Below are positions 33,151 through 45,364 of a stretch of 64,000 nucleotides of DNA, in pieces. The position numbers and the translations under genes are program-made. Source of the DNA: Sciurus carolinensis. Its lineage: Eukaryota; Chordata; Mammalia; Rodentia; Sciuridae. Location of the stretch: contig NC_062222.1 of assembly GCF_902686445.1 (NCBI RefSeq), positions 133,865,035-133,929,034 on the forward strand. The letters are read 5' to 3'. The notes beneath the pieces were generated by a model. The model ran no database searches. It was not told the DNA's origin and saw only the letters and a list, made by a program, of their open reading frames with translations. Numbering within the stretch: the stretch's first letter is position 1; every line of letters begins with the position of its first letter.

Positions 33151-33547
33151 CTGAAGAATTATAAAGATGTTTAATACCTTGAAGTCAACATGATTAACTA
33201 AGAGAAATAAAATAAATACTAATTCTTGAAGTTTGGACTGAAAAAATACATACTGCATTCTTTGTATCCACACTATCATTAGGGATAAATCTAGCTTCAG
33301 AGCCAGGTTTTCACAACAGTGTCTTAATGCTATGGATATTCAAACTTCACAGAATTAATCCACCATTCAAACATACTCTAAAAAGGCAATCTGAATATAA
33401 AAAATACAATTTAATTTTAAAATACAGCTATTGAAAAGAGTATCAAATTTTACAACCCTAAATCATCATTAGAAAGTTCAAGTAGCAACTTCTGCAAATG
33501 CATATAATTTTGGGGTTGCCAGTGTCTTGATTCTCCTAGATTCATTT

Positions 33548-33645
33548 GATAAGGCATTAGTATTCATGATTATGACACAGTTTAATTTCAAAAGTCCATT
33601 TCAATTGAACTCCCATAATTTAGATAACTTATAGACAAACTTATA
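33548..33645 (+). repeat. 98-bp direct repeat, copy 2
   Basis: See copy 1 at 32832. The near-identity implies a recent duplication or gene conversion. No target-site duplication or tail suggests retroposition. Confidence 0.9.
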
Positions 33646-34198
33646 ACTATTTGATTTTAGTGCAGAAACCAAATTCTTAAATAAAATCAAATATCCCATT
33701 TACTAAAATTTCTAACTTTTATTTTTGAGCTAATTGCACTTAATACCAGCACTCAAAAATATTTTACTATAAGATTTGATAAATTGTATAATTTAAATTA
33801 CTTGTACATATGTTTTTCACCTTTCATTTTTAAAAGGAATTCCATACAAAATCCCCAAATTTGGAATAAATGTTTTAAAAAATCTGATATTCAATAAAGG
33901 ACTCTTGTAAACAAGCAGGAGGTACTCTCTTTACTATTAGGATAATTTTGAGGCTCTTGGTCTCAGGAATGAGTATCCTATCAATTCCTTGCTCAGTGGA
34001 TTTCTTTATATTGGCCCCAAATTAAAATTACCCTAGAAAAAAAAAGATTGTTCATCTTAAAGGGTTTAATTATTATAATTTTTTTTTAATTTCAGATATT
34101 CAATGTCATTCTCTTGTTTTGCGAGAAGTCATTAGTCACATACGGGAAAATATTCAGATAAAAATTCACCACATTTCATTCAGTAATATTTTGTGGGT

Positions 34199-34271
34199 TT
34201 TGTTGTTGTTGCTGCTGCTGTTGTTGTTTTTGTGGGAAGGTTTCTTTCCAAAATATATATATAATATATAT

Positions 34272-34302
<31 letters not shown>

Positions 34303-34310
34303 TATATATA
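34199..34310. repeat. Compound simple repeats: (TTG/CTG)n, (AT)n, (GATA)n
   Basis: TTG and CTG triplets at 34199-34228, then after 20 bases an AT run, seven GATA units (34274-34301) and another AT run. Confidence 0.9.
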
Positions 34311-34559
34311 CTGCAAAAGTAATCTCTTGAATTCATTTTAATTTTAATAAATTTATACTACATTTTTTGAACTTCAAGGACTTTAAAGGTGACAATATCC
34401 TCATTTAAAAGTAATGCAGTGAATTTAAAATATGGTCACAAAAATGGGAACATTTCTCCCTTTACACAATTAGGTGTCTGCTCTCTCTCCCTGAATCTGC
34501 TCTGGGTTCTCCTAACCAGTGGCAGAATGATCCTGAGTCAGCATCCAGATATTCAGAAC

Positions 34560-34885
34560 ATACTAACTTGCATTTTCTAGCCTTACTCTTACTCTTAAAA
34601 ACCAGTTGCCATGCTGTGAGGAAGCTCAAGCCCCTCTGTAGAGAAGTCCACCTGGTAAGGGACTGACAGCTAGCTGCTTTGCTAATCATGAGAGGAAGCT
34701 GTGGGGAGGGATTCCTGCAGCCCTGGTGAGCCACTACAGCTAATGTTACATGAACAGAGATGAGCAGTTCTCACTGCCCAGCTGCAAATTAGTGAGCAAA
34801 AACAAATTGAGGTTGTTATTTCAGCCACTAAATTTTAGGATGATTTATTGTGCGTCAATAGCTAGCCAGAACAATGCAGCTACAA
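34560..34885 (+). repeat. MLT1J/K-type MaLR LTR 3' part
   Basis: The 3' end is clear: 'gttatttcagccactaaatt', 'taggatgatttattgtgcg', 'caatagctagccagaaca', the last 60 bases of this LTR group. The upstream part is diverged and its start uncertain. Confidence 0.55.
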
Positions 34886-35287
34886 TTATGTAACAAATAA
34901 CCAGCACAAGCTCTAGGAGTTATACCTAGTTCTATGTTAGTGTTTTCTAAATGCTTCCTGCTAAAATAAAACATTTTTAAAATCTAATACTTCTTCCCCA
35001 TTAAAACATTTTAATATGGTAAGCATAGAAAAGCACACAAATTTGATTTTTTTTCTATTTGTAATTTTCTAAAATTGTACCTCACAGTGAAGGAGCTTCC
35101 TTGTGAAGAAGAAACAGACCTGTATCCAGATTATAGTGATGGTTACCAGCATCTACACATGTAATAAATGTACACAGGTCTAGACACCAAAAAGTATAGG
35201 AAGTTTGTGAAGCATTTGAATAAGGTCTGGGCTTGAGGTAGTATTACGGTACCACTGTCGGTTTCCTGATTGGGACAAGTGCCTTGG
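34886..35287. other. Unassigned
   Basis: AT-rich with no recognised feature. Confidence 0.45.
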
Positions 35288-35646
35288 ATTTGGGGACTGC
35301 TATAGAGAATACCTTAGAACGGGCAATTTGTAAACAACAGAAATTCTGGAGGCTGGAAAGTCCGGGATGAAGATGGCAACAGCTCTGGTGTGTGGTGAGG
35401 GCTTACGCTCCAGAGCTAGTGCCTTCTCTGTGTCCGCACATGGCGGAAACAGTGGATTTGTTCCTGGCATCTCCCCTCAAAGCTTTTAATAAGGGTACAA
35501 ATCACATTATGAAGTCAGAGCTGTTCAAGACTCAATCACCTCCCGAAAGGCCTCACCTCTTAATAGCGTCACATTGCGTTTTAGGCTCTACCATATGAAT
35601 TGTGTGGAAGGGGGGATTGTGGGACCAACATGTAGAATCTAACGAC
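35288..35646 (-). repeat. MLT1A-type MaLR LTR
   Basis: Reverse landmarks on plus: 'ggcaatttgtaaacaacaga', 'attctggaggctggaaagtc', 'tgtgtccgcacatggcgg', 'caatcacctcccgaaaggcc', 'tcacctcttaatagcgtcac', 'ctaccatatgaattgtg'. Close to full length. Confidence 0.8.
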
Positions 35647-36729
35647 AGTTCATTATGATTTCCAGGAAGGTAACTTGTGAGGAAACTGGGTGAAATTTAC
35701 AGAGGAACTCTGTCCTGTTTTTGCAACTCCTTGTGAGGTTTCAACTATTTCAAAATAAAAAGGTATATAAAAACTCAGGTTTGGCAATATAAACATGAAT
35801 TCAGTGAAAGAACCCTTCCTGGCAGAAGTCTGGGATCCACTCATTGCAGAGAGAAGAGCAGTCCCGGTCCTGCTGTCTAGGATGAGCACTCTTGAGGGCT
35901 CGGCGCTCTCGTGGTGATGCTTCAGAGGCTTACTCTTGTATTGATGCAGATAATTTCATAGAGAAAAGTCTGCCACGTGCAGAGAAGGAAAACAGAGGTG
36001 TAGGTACTTGACACAGGGTGTGTTTAAATAGGGAAGCAGAACGCGGAAGTGATTGGGTTTATCTGGACACTTATTTTTCCAGGGCATGAATAAAAGTCTC
36101 TATCTTCTTAAAGATAGGACTCAGGGATGTTTTTAAAGGTTCTGCAGAAAGTTTGTCCGGGTTCTTATTGGGCTTGGAAACCTCCCCAGGGCATGCCTGG
36201 AAGGAGACAAGCAAAGGTTCCACGGTCCTCTGGTGAGCCTCATCTCCCGTGCACGCCCCTTCCCTTCCATCTCCAGCCTTTCTCTTCCACCTTGCAGGCG
36301 GCGGGCAGGAAAGTTTGTCCTTCAACTCCACCTGTGGGGTGCGACCCCATCTCCTAACTCAAGTTACAGACAGGGAACCCCAAAAGCGAAACGGGAACTG
36401 TGAGCACAGGTAAGTAGACCTGAGATTCAGAAGCGCTCAGGGAGGGACAGGGAGCAGCACCAAGAAAACAGCCTTCTTCAACGGTCAGGGAAGAGGTCGG
36501 GCGGAAGATAGAAAGCAGACGGCCAGGCTCAGTCCGTGCCGACCCGTGAAATAGCAGAAGCCTTCTCCAACTGGACATCACGTAGCGACAGCTTTGCCGC
36601 AGAATCCTGAGTTGGCAGAGGTGGCGAGGATGGATGAAAACGTGAACCCTCAAAGCATCTTAACCTTGTACGCACTCGATTTCAACTTTATGGCCCTTTG
36701 CCATTCTTCTAGGAATCCACAGCTAGACT

Positions 36730-36731
<2 letters not shown>
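35647..36731. other. Unassigned, partly CpG-enriched
   Basis: Mixed composition with more CpG than usual around 36480-36620. Opposed frames (36071-36331, 36127-36357, 36354-36653) are not convincing. Confidence 0.4.

Positions 36732-36800
<69 letters not shown>
36732..36800. repeat. (TG)n-(AG)n compound microsatellite
   Basis: About 16 TG units directly joined to about 18 AG units. Confidence 0.95.
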
Positions 36801-36801
<1 letters not shown>

Positions 36802-37639
36802 TAAGACTGCAACACAGGTTGAAATTGGCTTTACCATTTACTGAAGGACTGCAAGTGGGATAAGTGGGCAGATGCGCCAGGAAGACGCCAGGAGTGGCCT
36901 GGCCTCTGTGAGTGGCCTCCACTTCTCCCCAGGTTGAGCTTATTCGTGAGGACCATCCGGGTTTCCGTGTCTCCCGTGCCTGCCCCCCATAACAGGCACA
37001 CTCAGCTTCAGAAGGGAACCCTAGCTCCCCAGATGCTCCATGTCACAAGTCTGATTATAGATTCATGAAAAATGACTCAAACACAGATTTTGAGAGCAGG
37101 GAAGGAACAATAAGAAATGTTAGGTAAATAATGGAAAATAGGCCTAATTAATATGTCTTTCGGACCAGCGGCAGCACGGTAGGCAAGATCAGGAGCCGTC
37201 CTGAAATGGGGTGCTGCCACAAACCTAAGGAGACCACAGAGGTCCTGCAGGACACTGGGGAGCGGTGGCAGTGAGGGAACAAAGCATAAGGGACAGCTTC
37301 TACTACTCGAGTTCTTACATTTAGAATAGGGGACATGCAGAGTTCTGTTTGCGTGCTGCCTTTGTTAATGTTTCCTTTAAGTGGATCATTCTTTCTGTAG
37401 AGCTTGTTCCCCTTACGAAAAAAAACAAAGTTCTAGGATTTATCTAGTGATGGTCCAGATCTATTGCACAGATAGAACAAGTGAGAAAGAGCAGAATAGC
37501 ATGAAGAAGGACAAGTTAGAACAGAGGTGGGTCCACCCAGATGTGAGCACTTGATTCTAGAACAATGCAGAATGGTGGGATAGTGCAGGAAGGATGTTCC
37601 CTCAGTAAATTATATTAGGCCCAAAGGGAAAGGAAGTCA
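36801..37639. other. Unassigned
   Basis: No feature recognised. Confidence 0.45.
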
Positions 37640-37925
37640 GACCTGATTCCTGCTCATACTACACACAAACATGAATTCCAGTAAGCAATCCTTCTTCTAG
37701 AAAATTATACTGGATAAGGCCCCCATAACCTCAAAGTTCCCAAACCCACAAAATGCTTTATACAGGAACAAAACACATCAATCAAAAGGGGAAGACGGTA
37801 AACTGGACAACACTGAAAGTGGGTACATCTGTTCATCAATTAACACTTCTAAAAGCCTATGCATATAGGTCAGAGAGCAGAAGAGAATTACAATACACAA
37901 AATTAGCAAAAGACTCAGAATATGT
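37640..37925 (+). repeat. L1M ORF2 fragment
   Basis: Order fits L1 ORF2 near its 3' end: 'gtaaactggacaacactg', 'atctgttcatcaattaac', 'gagcagaagagaattacaat'. Probably part of the same insertion as 38430-38820. Confidence 0.5.
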
Positions 37926-38429
37926 ATATGTGTGTGGGGGGGGGTTTAAATATCTCTATATATTTATCCGTAAGTATAAGTAAATATATAATATAGAATT
38001 TATATTCATGTAAATTCCAATAATCAGAAGAAAAAGATAAAATTCAATTTTTAAATTTACAAGTTACAAGTAAATAATTGACAAATGAAGACAACACTTC
38101 ACGTCCCTGCCCAACATCTTAATCCATAACCCAGAAGTACCACCTTCCAATGAAGCACTCACACACAGACACAATTCAACCAAGTTCTTTGCCACTTGAG
38201 AACATTCCAGAACAAGTGAGTAGTTACACTTGAGCCAGGAGCAGAGAAGACTGGGTGGAGCCAAATGCAGGTTTTTTAAATAACCCCGTGGGAGAATCAC
38301 CTTCCAAGATCCTCAGTGAGCCAAGGACCTACTGCTAGCCCCACCTCTAGAGATTCCACGGCACTTCCCAATACCACAGCGCTGCAGACCATGTCTTCAA
38401 TGGCAGTGGACGCTTAGGAATGCAAACTG
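37926..38429. other. Unassigned segment between L1M pieces
   Basis: AT-rich at first, then ordinary composition. It may hold a later insertion, but no family was recognised. Confidence 0.4.
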
Positions 38430-38820
38430 TACTTTAACCTTTGAAAAATGGAGTATTAATATGTCCTAGAAGGGAAGGAAATTCTGACACACGCTGCAGA
38501 ATGAATGAAACCGTAAGAGACTGTGCTGAGTGAGATGACCCAGTTATAGAAACAAAACACAGACACTGTATCGCTCCATCTGTGTGAGGTGTTCAGAGTA
38601 GTCAGGTTCATAACAATAGAAAGCGCAATGGCTCTGGCCATGTGCAGGTGAGAGAAGAAAGTGAGGATTGTTTAATGAGGTCTAAGTTTCTGTTTTGCAA
38701 GATGAAAAAGTTATGAAGTTTGATCACACAGTGAATAGACCTAATATTGAACACTATGCTCAAAATGGTTAAGATGATATATTTCATGTTAAGCATACTT
38801 GGCCACATTTTGGGAACTTT
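38430..38820 (+). repeat. L1M 3' end
   Basis: Strong match to the L1ME/HAL1-type end: 'aaggaaattctgacacacgc', 'gagtgagatgacccagtt', 'ttcagagtagtcaggttcat', 'tttctgttttgcaagatgaa', 'aaaatggttaagatgatat'. Confidence 0.8.
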
Positions 38821-38974
38821 TTTAAAAAAAGATCTGTGGCTATTGCGATTGCTGCTTATTGGATGGGTAAGACGGAGCAATGCCGAGATTTGCGGTGTTA
38901 ACTCCGGCACTGCCTGCAGACGCTCGCTGTGGACTAGCTCGGTGGTCATTGAGAACTTTCTCCAATCTCACCAC
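38821..38974. other. Unassigned
   Basis: Short, rather CpG-containing segment with no clear family. Confidence 0.4.
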
Positions 38975-39110
38975 TTCACACGCAAGACCAGGGCTGCCCA
39001 GAACAACTTTCTGTGATGATGGAATGCTCGATATCTCTGCTCTCCGATGCATTTGCTACTAGCCCTGTGTGATTTTTGAGTATCTAAAGTGTGGATAGTG
39101 ATACTGGAGG
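38975..39110 (+). mobile_element. Probable hAT-Charlie-type DNA element fragment
   Basis: 'ccagggctgcccagaacaac', 'tttctgtgatgatggaatg', 'ctctgctctccgatgc', 'gctactagccctgtgtgat', 'ttttgagtatctaaagtgtg' parallels a well-known Charlie-type element with a 'tagccacatgtggct' core. The family name is not certain. Confidence 0.5.
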
Positions 39111-41203
39111 CCTTTCTTGTTTGCTTTATTCAGTTATCATTCATTTATGGTTAAGAAGTCATGCGAGACTAGTAGACACCATATTGATGTCTGGGATTTT
39201 TCTTCCATCTTCCTCTACCACTAAACAAACTTTTCTTGTGATGATTTTAAGGCAGTTTCCATGCCTCCCTGCAACCAGCAACCCTTCTGGCTGGGCTACA
39301 GTTTTCCCAGTAGCCCCTGAACATCATGCCTTCACTCCTGCTTCCATATAAAGAACCTCTTCCATGAGCTGCCTTTTCATCTGCTCTGCTGGCAAATATT
39401 TGTCATTGTGAAGCAGCTGATAAGCACTTTGCTGAGTGTCCAGTTGTTATCAGATTACAAGGACTCCTAGGGGGTCATTGGGAAAGCTCCAATCAAGATC
39501 GTACGAGTAATCTGGGGGAACTGCAGCCACTCAGGTCCAATCAGCTGCTGCTGGCAGCCCTGCCTTTACCTGGGTAAGTCAGGCCTCAGAGAGACGGTTT
39601 ACCAGAGGGTGGAACAGGCTCCCTGAGAAGCCAAGACCTGGAGGACTGTGAGCAATGGAATTAGAAGCTCTGGCCATGGTTCCACTCCTGCGCAAGCTGT
39701 CATCCAGAACAAGTCCTAAACCACCCCAATATCCCCAGACTTTGGATCCAAGGGTAAGGATAACAGAGCGCATCCAATGATTAAGGCTGGAATGTGATGA
39801 TCCACCAGTAAACGGCATCCATTAAAAAAGACTAACTCTGTTCCCCGCTTCTCTTTCCATTACTTCATCTCTTCATTCATTGGAGTGTTACAGAAATAAG
39901 ATAATTAAGGCCCCTCCTGTCTTTTGAGGGGGATGTCCCTATATATTTGTCCCTTCACTTTATTTGGCAAAATAATATGTTGCAGATGCAAATCAGTAAA
40001 AACTTATTTCGCTATAAGAAGGCCACAGTTTCTGTTTGCTATTTTGATTCATAATTTGGGCCTGGAAGTTGGCTGGGTGTGGAAGGGTGGATAGAAATGA
40101 GAGTCGGGCAGGAAAAGTGGGCCCTGCATGGGGTAGTGGCAAGGGGGAGAACCCACCTCTGGTGCAGCTGAGCGATGGCTCTGAAGACCGCGATCATCTT
40201 TATGGATTCTTAAATTGTTGACTGTCAAGCAGGCAAGTCAGATCTCTTTCCCACACCCATAAATTCTTCAGTAGAATAGAGTTTGCTTTGCTTACTAGAG
40301 CTTCATGCATGAATGCATGTCATTTAGGAAACTCAATGAGAAGCTCAATTGAGCATCTGTGTGAATGCGAAACTAAAGCAGAGAGAGAGAAAGAGAGAGA
40401 GAGAGTGTGTTGGCACACATCTGGGTTGCCCATTCATCCTCCATTCATCTAGAGTTGTAATTGGCCAGAGTCTATCTGGATTTCTCCATGAGCACCTCAT
40501 CACCAGGTCGAGGGAGGGAGTTGTAGCTGCTGCCCTAAGGATCTGATGGCGTCAGCGGAGGGGCAAATGCAGAAACCAGAGCCAGCAAGGAATGCGAAGG
40601 AATTGCCAGCATATCTACCTCTTTCGCTGACAAGGGAAAAGAAAGCTTGGAGGCACAGAAAGTCAGGTGATTGACACTTAGTGTCAGAGTCGGAGCTCAG
40701 AACTTTAATTCTGGACAGAAAATAAGTCCTCCTGTTACACTAAAGGAGCCAAATGCCACGTTCGAAGCAAGACGATCCCAATCTCTCCACATCACCTCCA
40801 CCCGGTGCAATAGCAAGGTGTTATCTGAGACGGGCAGCGGCAGACACCGTGAGCTGATCTCATCTTGTCTTCCTCCTTTCCTCCCTATTAAACAAACAGA
40901 AATCTGGGTTCCTGGCTAAGCCAAGACTCCACTCTACCGCCCTGAACCTTGGTGCTGTGCGCAGTGCTGGCTCCTAGGAGTGAGCTGTAAGTGATTGCTC
41001 TCCATGGTTTCAGGAAGCCCCCCGGAGGGTGCCCAGGCCCTTCAGCCCCCTCTGCCACAGCCCTTTGCAGTCACTGGGTCACACAGCTCTCTGGGTTTCT
41101 GTACGTATTGCTTTACCATCTCCGCTCCCCAGGTACCTCTTTAAATTTGCCCTAATTTTCTGTGCCACATACTTTCCTTTCAGCTTTGGAATCCTATTCG
41201 TTC
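39111..41203. other. Unassigned 2.1 kb
   Basis: A possible plus-strand L2 scrap lies at about 39240-39400. A short (GA)n run is at 40378-40404. Frames on both strands are unremarkable. Confidence 0.4.
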
Positions 41204-41250
41204 TTGATTTTTATTTTTTTAATTGGTTACTTTTAGTTATACATGATGTC
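41204..41250 (-). repeat. L1 3'-end scrap
   Basis: 'aattggttacttttagttat' and 'acatgatg' after a T-rich run is the reverse of the extreme 3' end of rodent L1 elements seen in squirrels. Extremely short, perhaps a heavily 5'-truncated insertion. Confidence 0.5.
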
Positions 41251-41254
41251 CTGA

Positions 41255-41600
41255 CACAGGACACCTCCTTCAAAATCTTTGGTTGATGCTCTGATCTGAA
41301 CGCATGGGGGCATTAGGAACTGGGGCCTTTCAGAGCCAAGTTATGGAAGCTCCACCCTTAAGAATGGAATCAGTGCTCTTATCAAGGAGGCCCCAGGGTT
41401 TGCCTGGCCTTCTGCCACAAGGGGACCCACAGAAGGCACTTCCTACAAGGAACAGTCCCTCCTCAGGCACCTAATGCACTAGTGCCTTGATGTTGAACTG
41501 CCAGCCTCCAGAACTGTGAGTGATAAACTTCCATCATTTGTAAATCACCCAGTCTCAGGTATTTTGTTACAGCAGCCAAAACAGGCTAAGATGGCTGACA
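41255..41600 (+). repeat. MLT1A-type MaLR LTR
   Basis: Landmarks: 'ggcattaggaactggggc', 'aatcagtgctcttatcaagg', 'ctgccagcctccagaactgt', 'gagtgataaacttccatc', 'taaatcacccagtctcagg', 'tattttgttacagcagcc'. Near full length with an altered 5' start. Confidence 0.85.
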
Positions 41601-41744
41601 CCAACCTTTAGTAGCAGCTCCTTGGGTTGAGCACCTAAAACAATTGGCACATGCATCACTATGTCAAGAGAAAAGTCTGGAGCCCATTCAGCTGGGTACT
41701 CCAGTCCACACAGCTGCCTCTGAAGCCTCTTTGTAGAACATCTG

Positions 41745-41885
41745 TCCTGTGCAGAGCAGTCTGTGCAGGAGTGTGGGTGTGTGAGGCAGACTGTGTGAAT
41801 GTATGTGCGTGTGTGTGTGTGCACGAGTGTGTGTGTGTGCATGAGTGCAGGTGTGTATGTGTGAGGATGTTTGTGTGCATTGTGA
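41745..41885. repeat. Degenerate TG-rich repeat
   Basis: Interrupted GT/GTGC/GAGTG units over about 140 bases. It produces the His/Thr-rich part of the 164-codon minus frame 41567-42061, which is therefore not a gene. Confidence 0.85.
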
Positions 41886-42619
41886 GATAAAAGAGAGTAA
41901 AAAGGAAAACTGTACATTAGTGTGAATAATATGGCATTACCAAAGAAATACTGCGAGGTCAGCAAGCCACCATATTTAAGAAAACACCTGCCCAGTGTGA
42001 GGGTACAAAAGTGTAGAAGAGTGTGTGCCATGAACTCACAGTACTTCACAAAGAAACTCAATTACTACAGGGAAATGAAATTACTGGGTAGACAGACATA
42101 AAATGAACACATGCCAAAGACCTTCCTTAATTAATGAGGGAAAAAGAAAAGATGTCCCATCCAGGTAGAGAAGTCCAAGAACTACGAATTTACATATAGT
42201 GAAAGAACATTGACAAAAAAATTGCAAAACTGGTCTATGCATAGAGCAATAATCAATTCCACTGGACACAAATGTGCTTTTGTCTGAGCAAAACCATTTG
42301 CATTGCTGTCAGTTTTCTACAAAGCACCTTCTATCTTTGCAGAATTGTAAAACAGCCTAATCAAAGACAAAAAACTCGAAATCTGATAGAGTCAGATAAT
42401 CGGCAGGGGCTCCATCATCCATGAACAGGATCACCACTAATACTTATCTCTTTAGCTCATTTCAAAGTCTTAAGCTTTTTAATGTATCTACTTATTTCTC
42501 CAACTTACCTCAACCTTCTATTACTCCTTTCTAGCCATAATTTCCTCCTGACATATCTTGGAACAGTTAACTCTTGACTTGGGGATGTTAAACGAACTCT
42601 CAGCCCATGCTGACACAAC
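41886..42619. other. Unassigned
   Basis: No feature recognised. Confidence 0.45.
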
Positions 42620-42830
42620 TCACTCCCCCAGGGCGTTTCCCAAACCCCTAGTCTCCTCGTGAACGCCATTCTCAGAGAATCTTTCCATGACCCCCAAATT
42701 ACACAGGTCTCCTTTTTTTGTTCTTTTGTTTCTGTTTCTGTTTCTGATGCTAGATGCTTATTAATTTGGCTTGTAAGTTCAATGGGGACACAGAGAAAGT
42801 TGCTGTTTAATGCCTTGTATATACATAATA
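42620..42830 (+). repeat. Possible L2 LINE fragment
   Basis: 'tctttccatgacccccaaat', 'tgcttattaatttggc' and 'gtaagttcaatggggacaca' loosely match the L2 3' region. The 145-codon minus frame 42505-42942 crosses it. Confidence 0.35.
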
Positions 42831-43836
42831 AAAAAAAAAAAAGATGAATGGACTCAACTCCAACATCCTCATGTAAAATGAAGCATATGATTTCCGCTCT
42901 GCCAGCTCTCAAATTAGGGTATGGAATGAGACCTAAAGTCAATGAAACATGAGTTTTACAAATAAAGTAGAGTCATTTTCAATTTAAAAATTTCCTGGCA
43001 ATTTCCACCCACTGGCAGCCTTCTCTGCTTATGAAATAAGGTCTCAGTCAGTGATAAAGATCATGACAAAAAGAATACTTAGAAGTTGATTTAAAATAAT
43101 GTTAAGCCATAGGAAAAAGCAGACATTTTAAGCAGTACTGAAAAAAAAATTAAAAGTTAAAATAATAGGCACAAACATGAGGTTGGCATATATTCATGAG
43201 AAAGACTGTCAGTTAATTCGGTAAATATTTATTTCCTTTTGACACATTCGCTGTGTTCTTTTGGGGTATTTATGGAGGGGCTTGGTAATGAGCTGTTTGT
43301 TATGATCCAAAACAAGCCAATGCACATGAGAAATGCAGCCACCTAATTAAGGAAGAATAAATAATTTCCCATTGTCAAAGCCTCCCACCCACCTGAACTC
43401 CAATCTCATGTCAAGCTCTGCCAAAGACACTTGAAAGCTATCAATTTACTGTGTGCCGTATGGTGCTCACATGGAAGACAGATCCACTGACTCGTTAAAG
43501 TGCACTAATTATTCCAAATTTCGAAAGTGAGAACATATGGGGACTGTTTTCCCTGCGAATGTTTCTGCTTCAAAAACAAAGTACATACAACTGAGCAAGT
43601 ATTTTCCATAATCTATGCTGCTTGTAAATGGCATTCAAAGTTCACCAAATTCACTAAAATTAAAACTGCTTGATTCCACTCTGGTCAAAGGCTGATGCTC
43701 TTTTCTTCTTCTTGCATCTTTTTTATTTGTATTATCCCTTCTCCCACTGAGCCGTGACTACCTCTACCAGGATGAGCACGGCTAAATTAAAAGTGATATA
43801 TTCTGATCATTCAATTAGTTGTTGGGTCAGTGAACT
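42831..43836. other. Unassigned
   Basis: AT-rich and free of recognisable repeats for about 1 kb, which in a repeat-dense window can indicate constraint or simply old unidentifiable DNA. Confidence 0.4.
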
Positions 43837-44160
43837 GTGAGCAGTTGGTGGACTGCTTTTATTTTTTTGTTCTGCCTCAACCAACAGATGCCTTGGTACT
43901 GTGAAGAGACTGTGAAGATGCCACCTCTAAGGACACACTGCCCAACTGCAGTGGACATAGCCGTGGCGATCGCAGCCTGGGGAGAGAGGACCTTGAAGGA
44001 TGAGGACAGACAACTTCAGGCAGAAAGACTCTTGTGTGTTTATTCCAGTGGCAGAAAGCAACCTGACTTCTTGACAGATGCCAGGCCTGAAGGCGGCCAT
44101 GCTGAAAGATCCTGTCATTGCCTGAAGCACCAGGTCCCAAACTCACACTGGGCTACTTGA
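43837..44160 (+). other. 107-codon open frame, unrecognised
   Basis: A plus frame runs from ATG at 43837 to a stop at 44160 in a segment GC-richer than its flanks. A pyrimidine-rich tract ending 'caaccaacag' (43886) precedes a second in-frame ATG at 43888, which looks like a 3' splice site. A minus frame of 89 codons overlaps, so openness may simply reflect composition. No domain, signal peptide or membrane segment stands out beyond a short hydrophobic N-terminal stretch encoded by the pyrimidine tract itself. I do not call a gene. Confidence 0.25.
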
Positions 44161-44623
44161 AAACCAAGCCAGATCACTTAGCAGTGCAGAGCTGACATCA
44201 TTTTATCTGGCAATAATTATCTAGATATTAACCACTACATTATTAATGGAATTTTTATTCTTTTGCCTTTCTGTGTATATACATTTTGTCCTTCCGAGCT
44301 TGCATTTTCCTGGGGGTAAAAATGTGAATTTGTCACAGACAGAATGCACAGAAAAGGAACAAGTTGATATATAGCTTCTGACATGCAAAACTAAGGTGGG
44401 GTAAGATGAAAGCCCTGCAAGTCAGGGATTATGGTCTTGAGAGCAAGTTGTTCTCCTGTTTATTTCTTCTCCTCTGGTATAGGAAGCGCCACCTCCAAAG
44501 AATCTGTTTTCATAGAGTTCTCCAGCAATCTAACAGTGAGCTCCTTCTACCTAAGCCACAGGGACAGAAAGTCAGCCATTATATGATAGAAAGAGATGGT
44601 GTCAATGCTGTTGATGAGTGAAT
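44161..44623. other. Unassigned
   Basis: No repeat or gene recognised. Confidence 0.45.
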
Positions 44624-45003
44624 CGTGCCCCCAAAAGATAGGTGGAATCCTCACCTCCAGAACCTGGGAAATAGGTCTCCACAGACGGGTTGGAGTTGGA
44701 TGAGGACATCAGGATGTGTCTGAATCCAACATGACTCATTTCCTGCGAAGACAGCCATGAAAGACAGAAAGAAAAAACGCCCGTGGCGATGGAGGCAGAG
44801 CCTGGAGTGACGCAGCTACAAGTCAAGGAGCTGCAGAACTTGCTCACAAACTGCAGAAGCTGGAAGAGGCAAGTAGGATTCTGCACTGAGGGTTTCAGAG
44901 GAGGCGTTTGGGACTTTTGACTTCTGGAACTGTCAGAGAATACGTTTCTGTTGTTTTGTGTGACCCAACTCATGGTCCTTTTGGGGAGCAAGTGTTAGGA
45001 AAC
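44624..45003 (+). repeat. MLT1C/D-type MaLR LTR
   Basis: Landmarks: 'gtgcccccaaaagatagg', 'aatcctcacctccagaacc', 'gatggaggcagagcctgg', 'gtgacgcagctacaagtcaa', 'gcagaagctggaagaggcaa', 'ttttgacttctggaactg', ending 'gcaagtgttaggaaac'. Near full length. Confidence 0.85.
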
Positions 45004-45364
45004 TTTGGTCTTTCTGTGTCACCCAAGGAGAGCAATAGTGCTGTCAGTCAGAATTGCACATTTTCCCAGGTGTTCCAATCACTGTCCTCGTTTTTGCTGC
45101 TCTGTCATATATTAGTGTTGAAGAAGGTGGAAATCGACTCCTGATTTTCCAGTAAAGTTACCATAGTACAAGTTGGTGAAGTCATAATTACTTTCCCTGA
45201 CATCCCAGTCTCTGTTAGTGACAGGCCACTCATGGAGGCACTCAGGTATTGATGCCACATTGCCCCTCTCCCTCGGTGACATCCTCTAAGCCATTTGGTA
45301 AACACTCTGCTGGACATTCCAAGACCAGCCTCCTGGCTGTTTTATTCATCCAAGGAACAAAATT
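45004..45364. other. Mostly unassigned, possible L2 scrap
   Basis: Blocks at about 45200-45330 weakly recall L2. No gene. Confidence 0.35.

Larger units (their letters stand above)
31716..34198. other. Unassigned AT-rich 2.5 kb with local duplication
   Basis: No interspersed repeat family recognised. It holds the 98-bp direct repeat pair (32832-32929 and 33548-33645) and the minus-strand exon candidate at 33073-33150. Minus frames at 32265-32447 and 32482-32664 are short and unrecognised. It could be conserved non-coding or intronic DNA, which sequence alone cannot show. Confidence 0.4.

Noticed and set aside
41567..42061. 164-codon minus-strand frame rich in His and Thr
   Set aside because: The His/Thr part is the translation of a degenerate TG repeat, and one end lies in an MLT1 LTR.
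42505..42942. 145-codon minus-strand frame
   Set aside because: Crosses a probable L2 scrap and a poly(A) run, and no known domain is visible.
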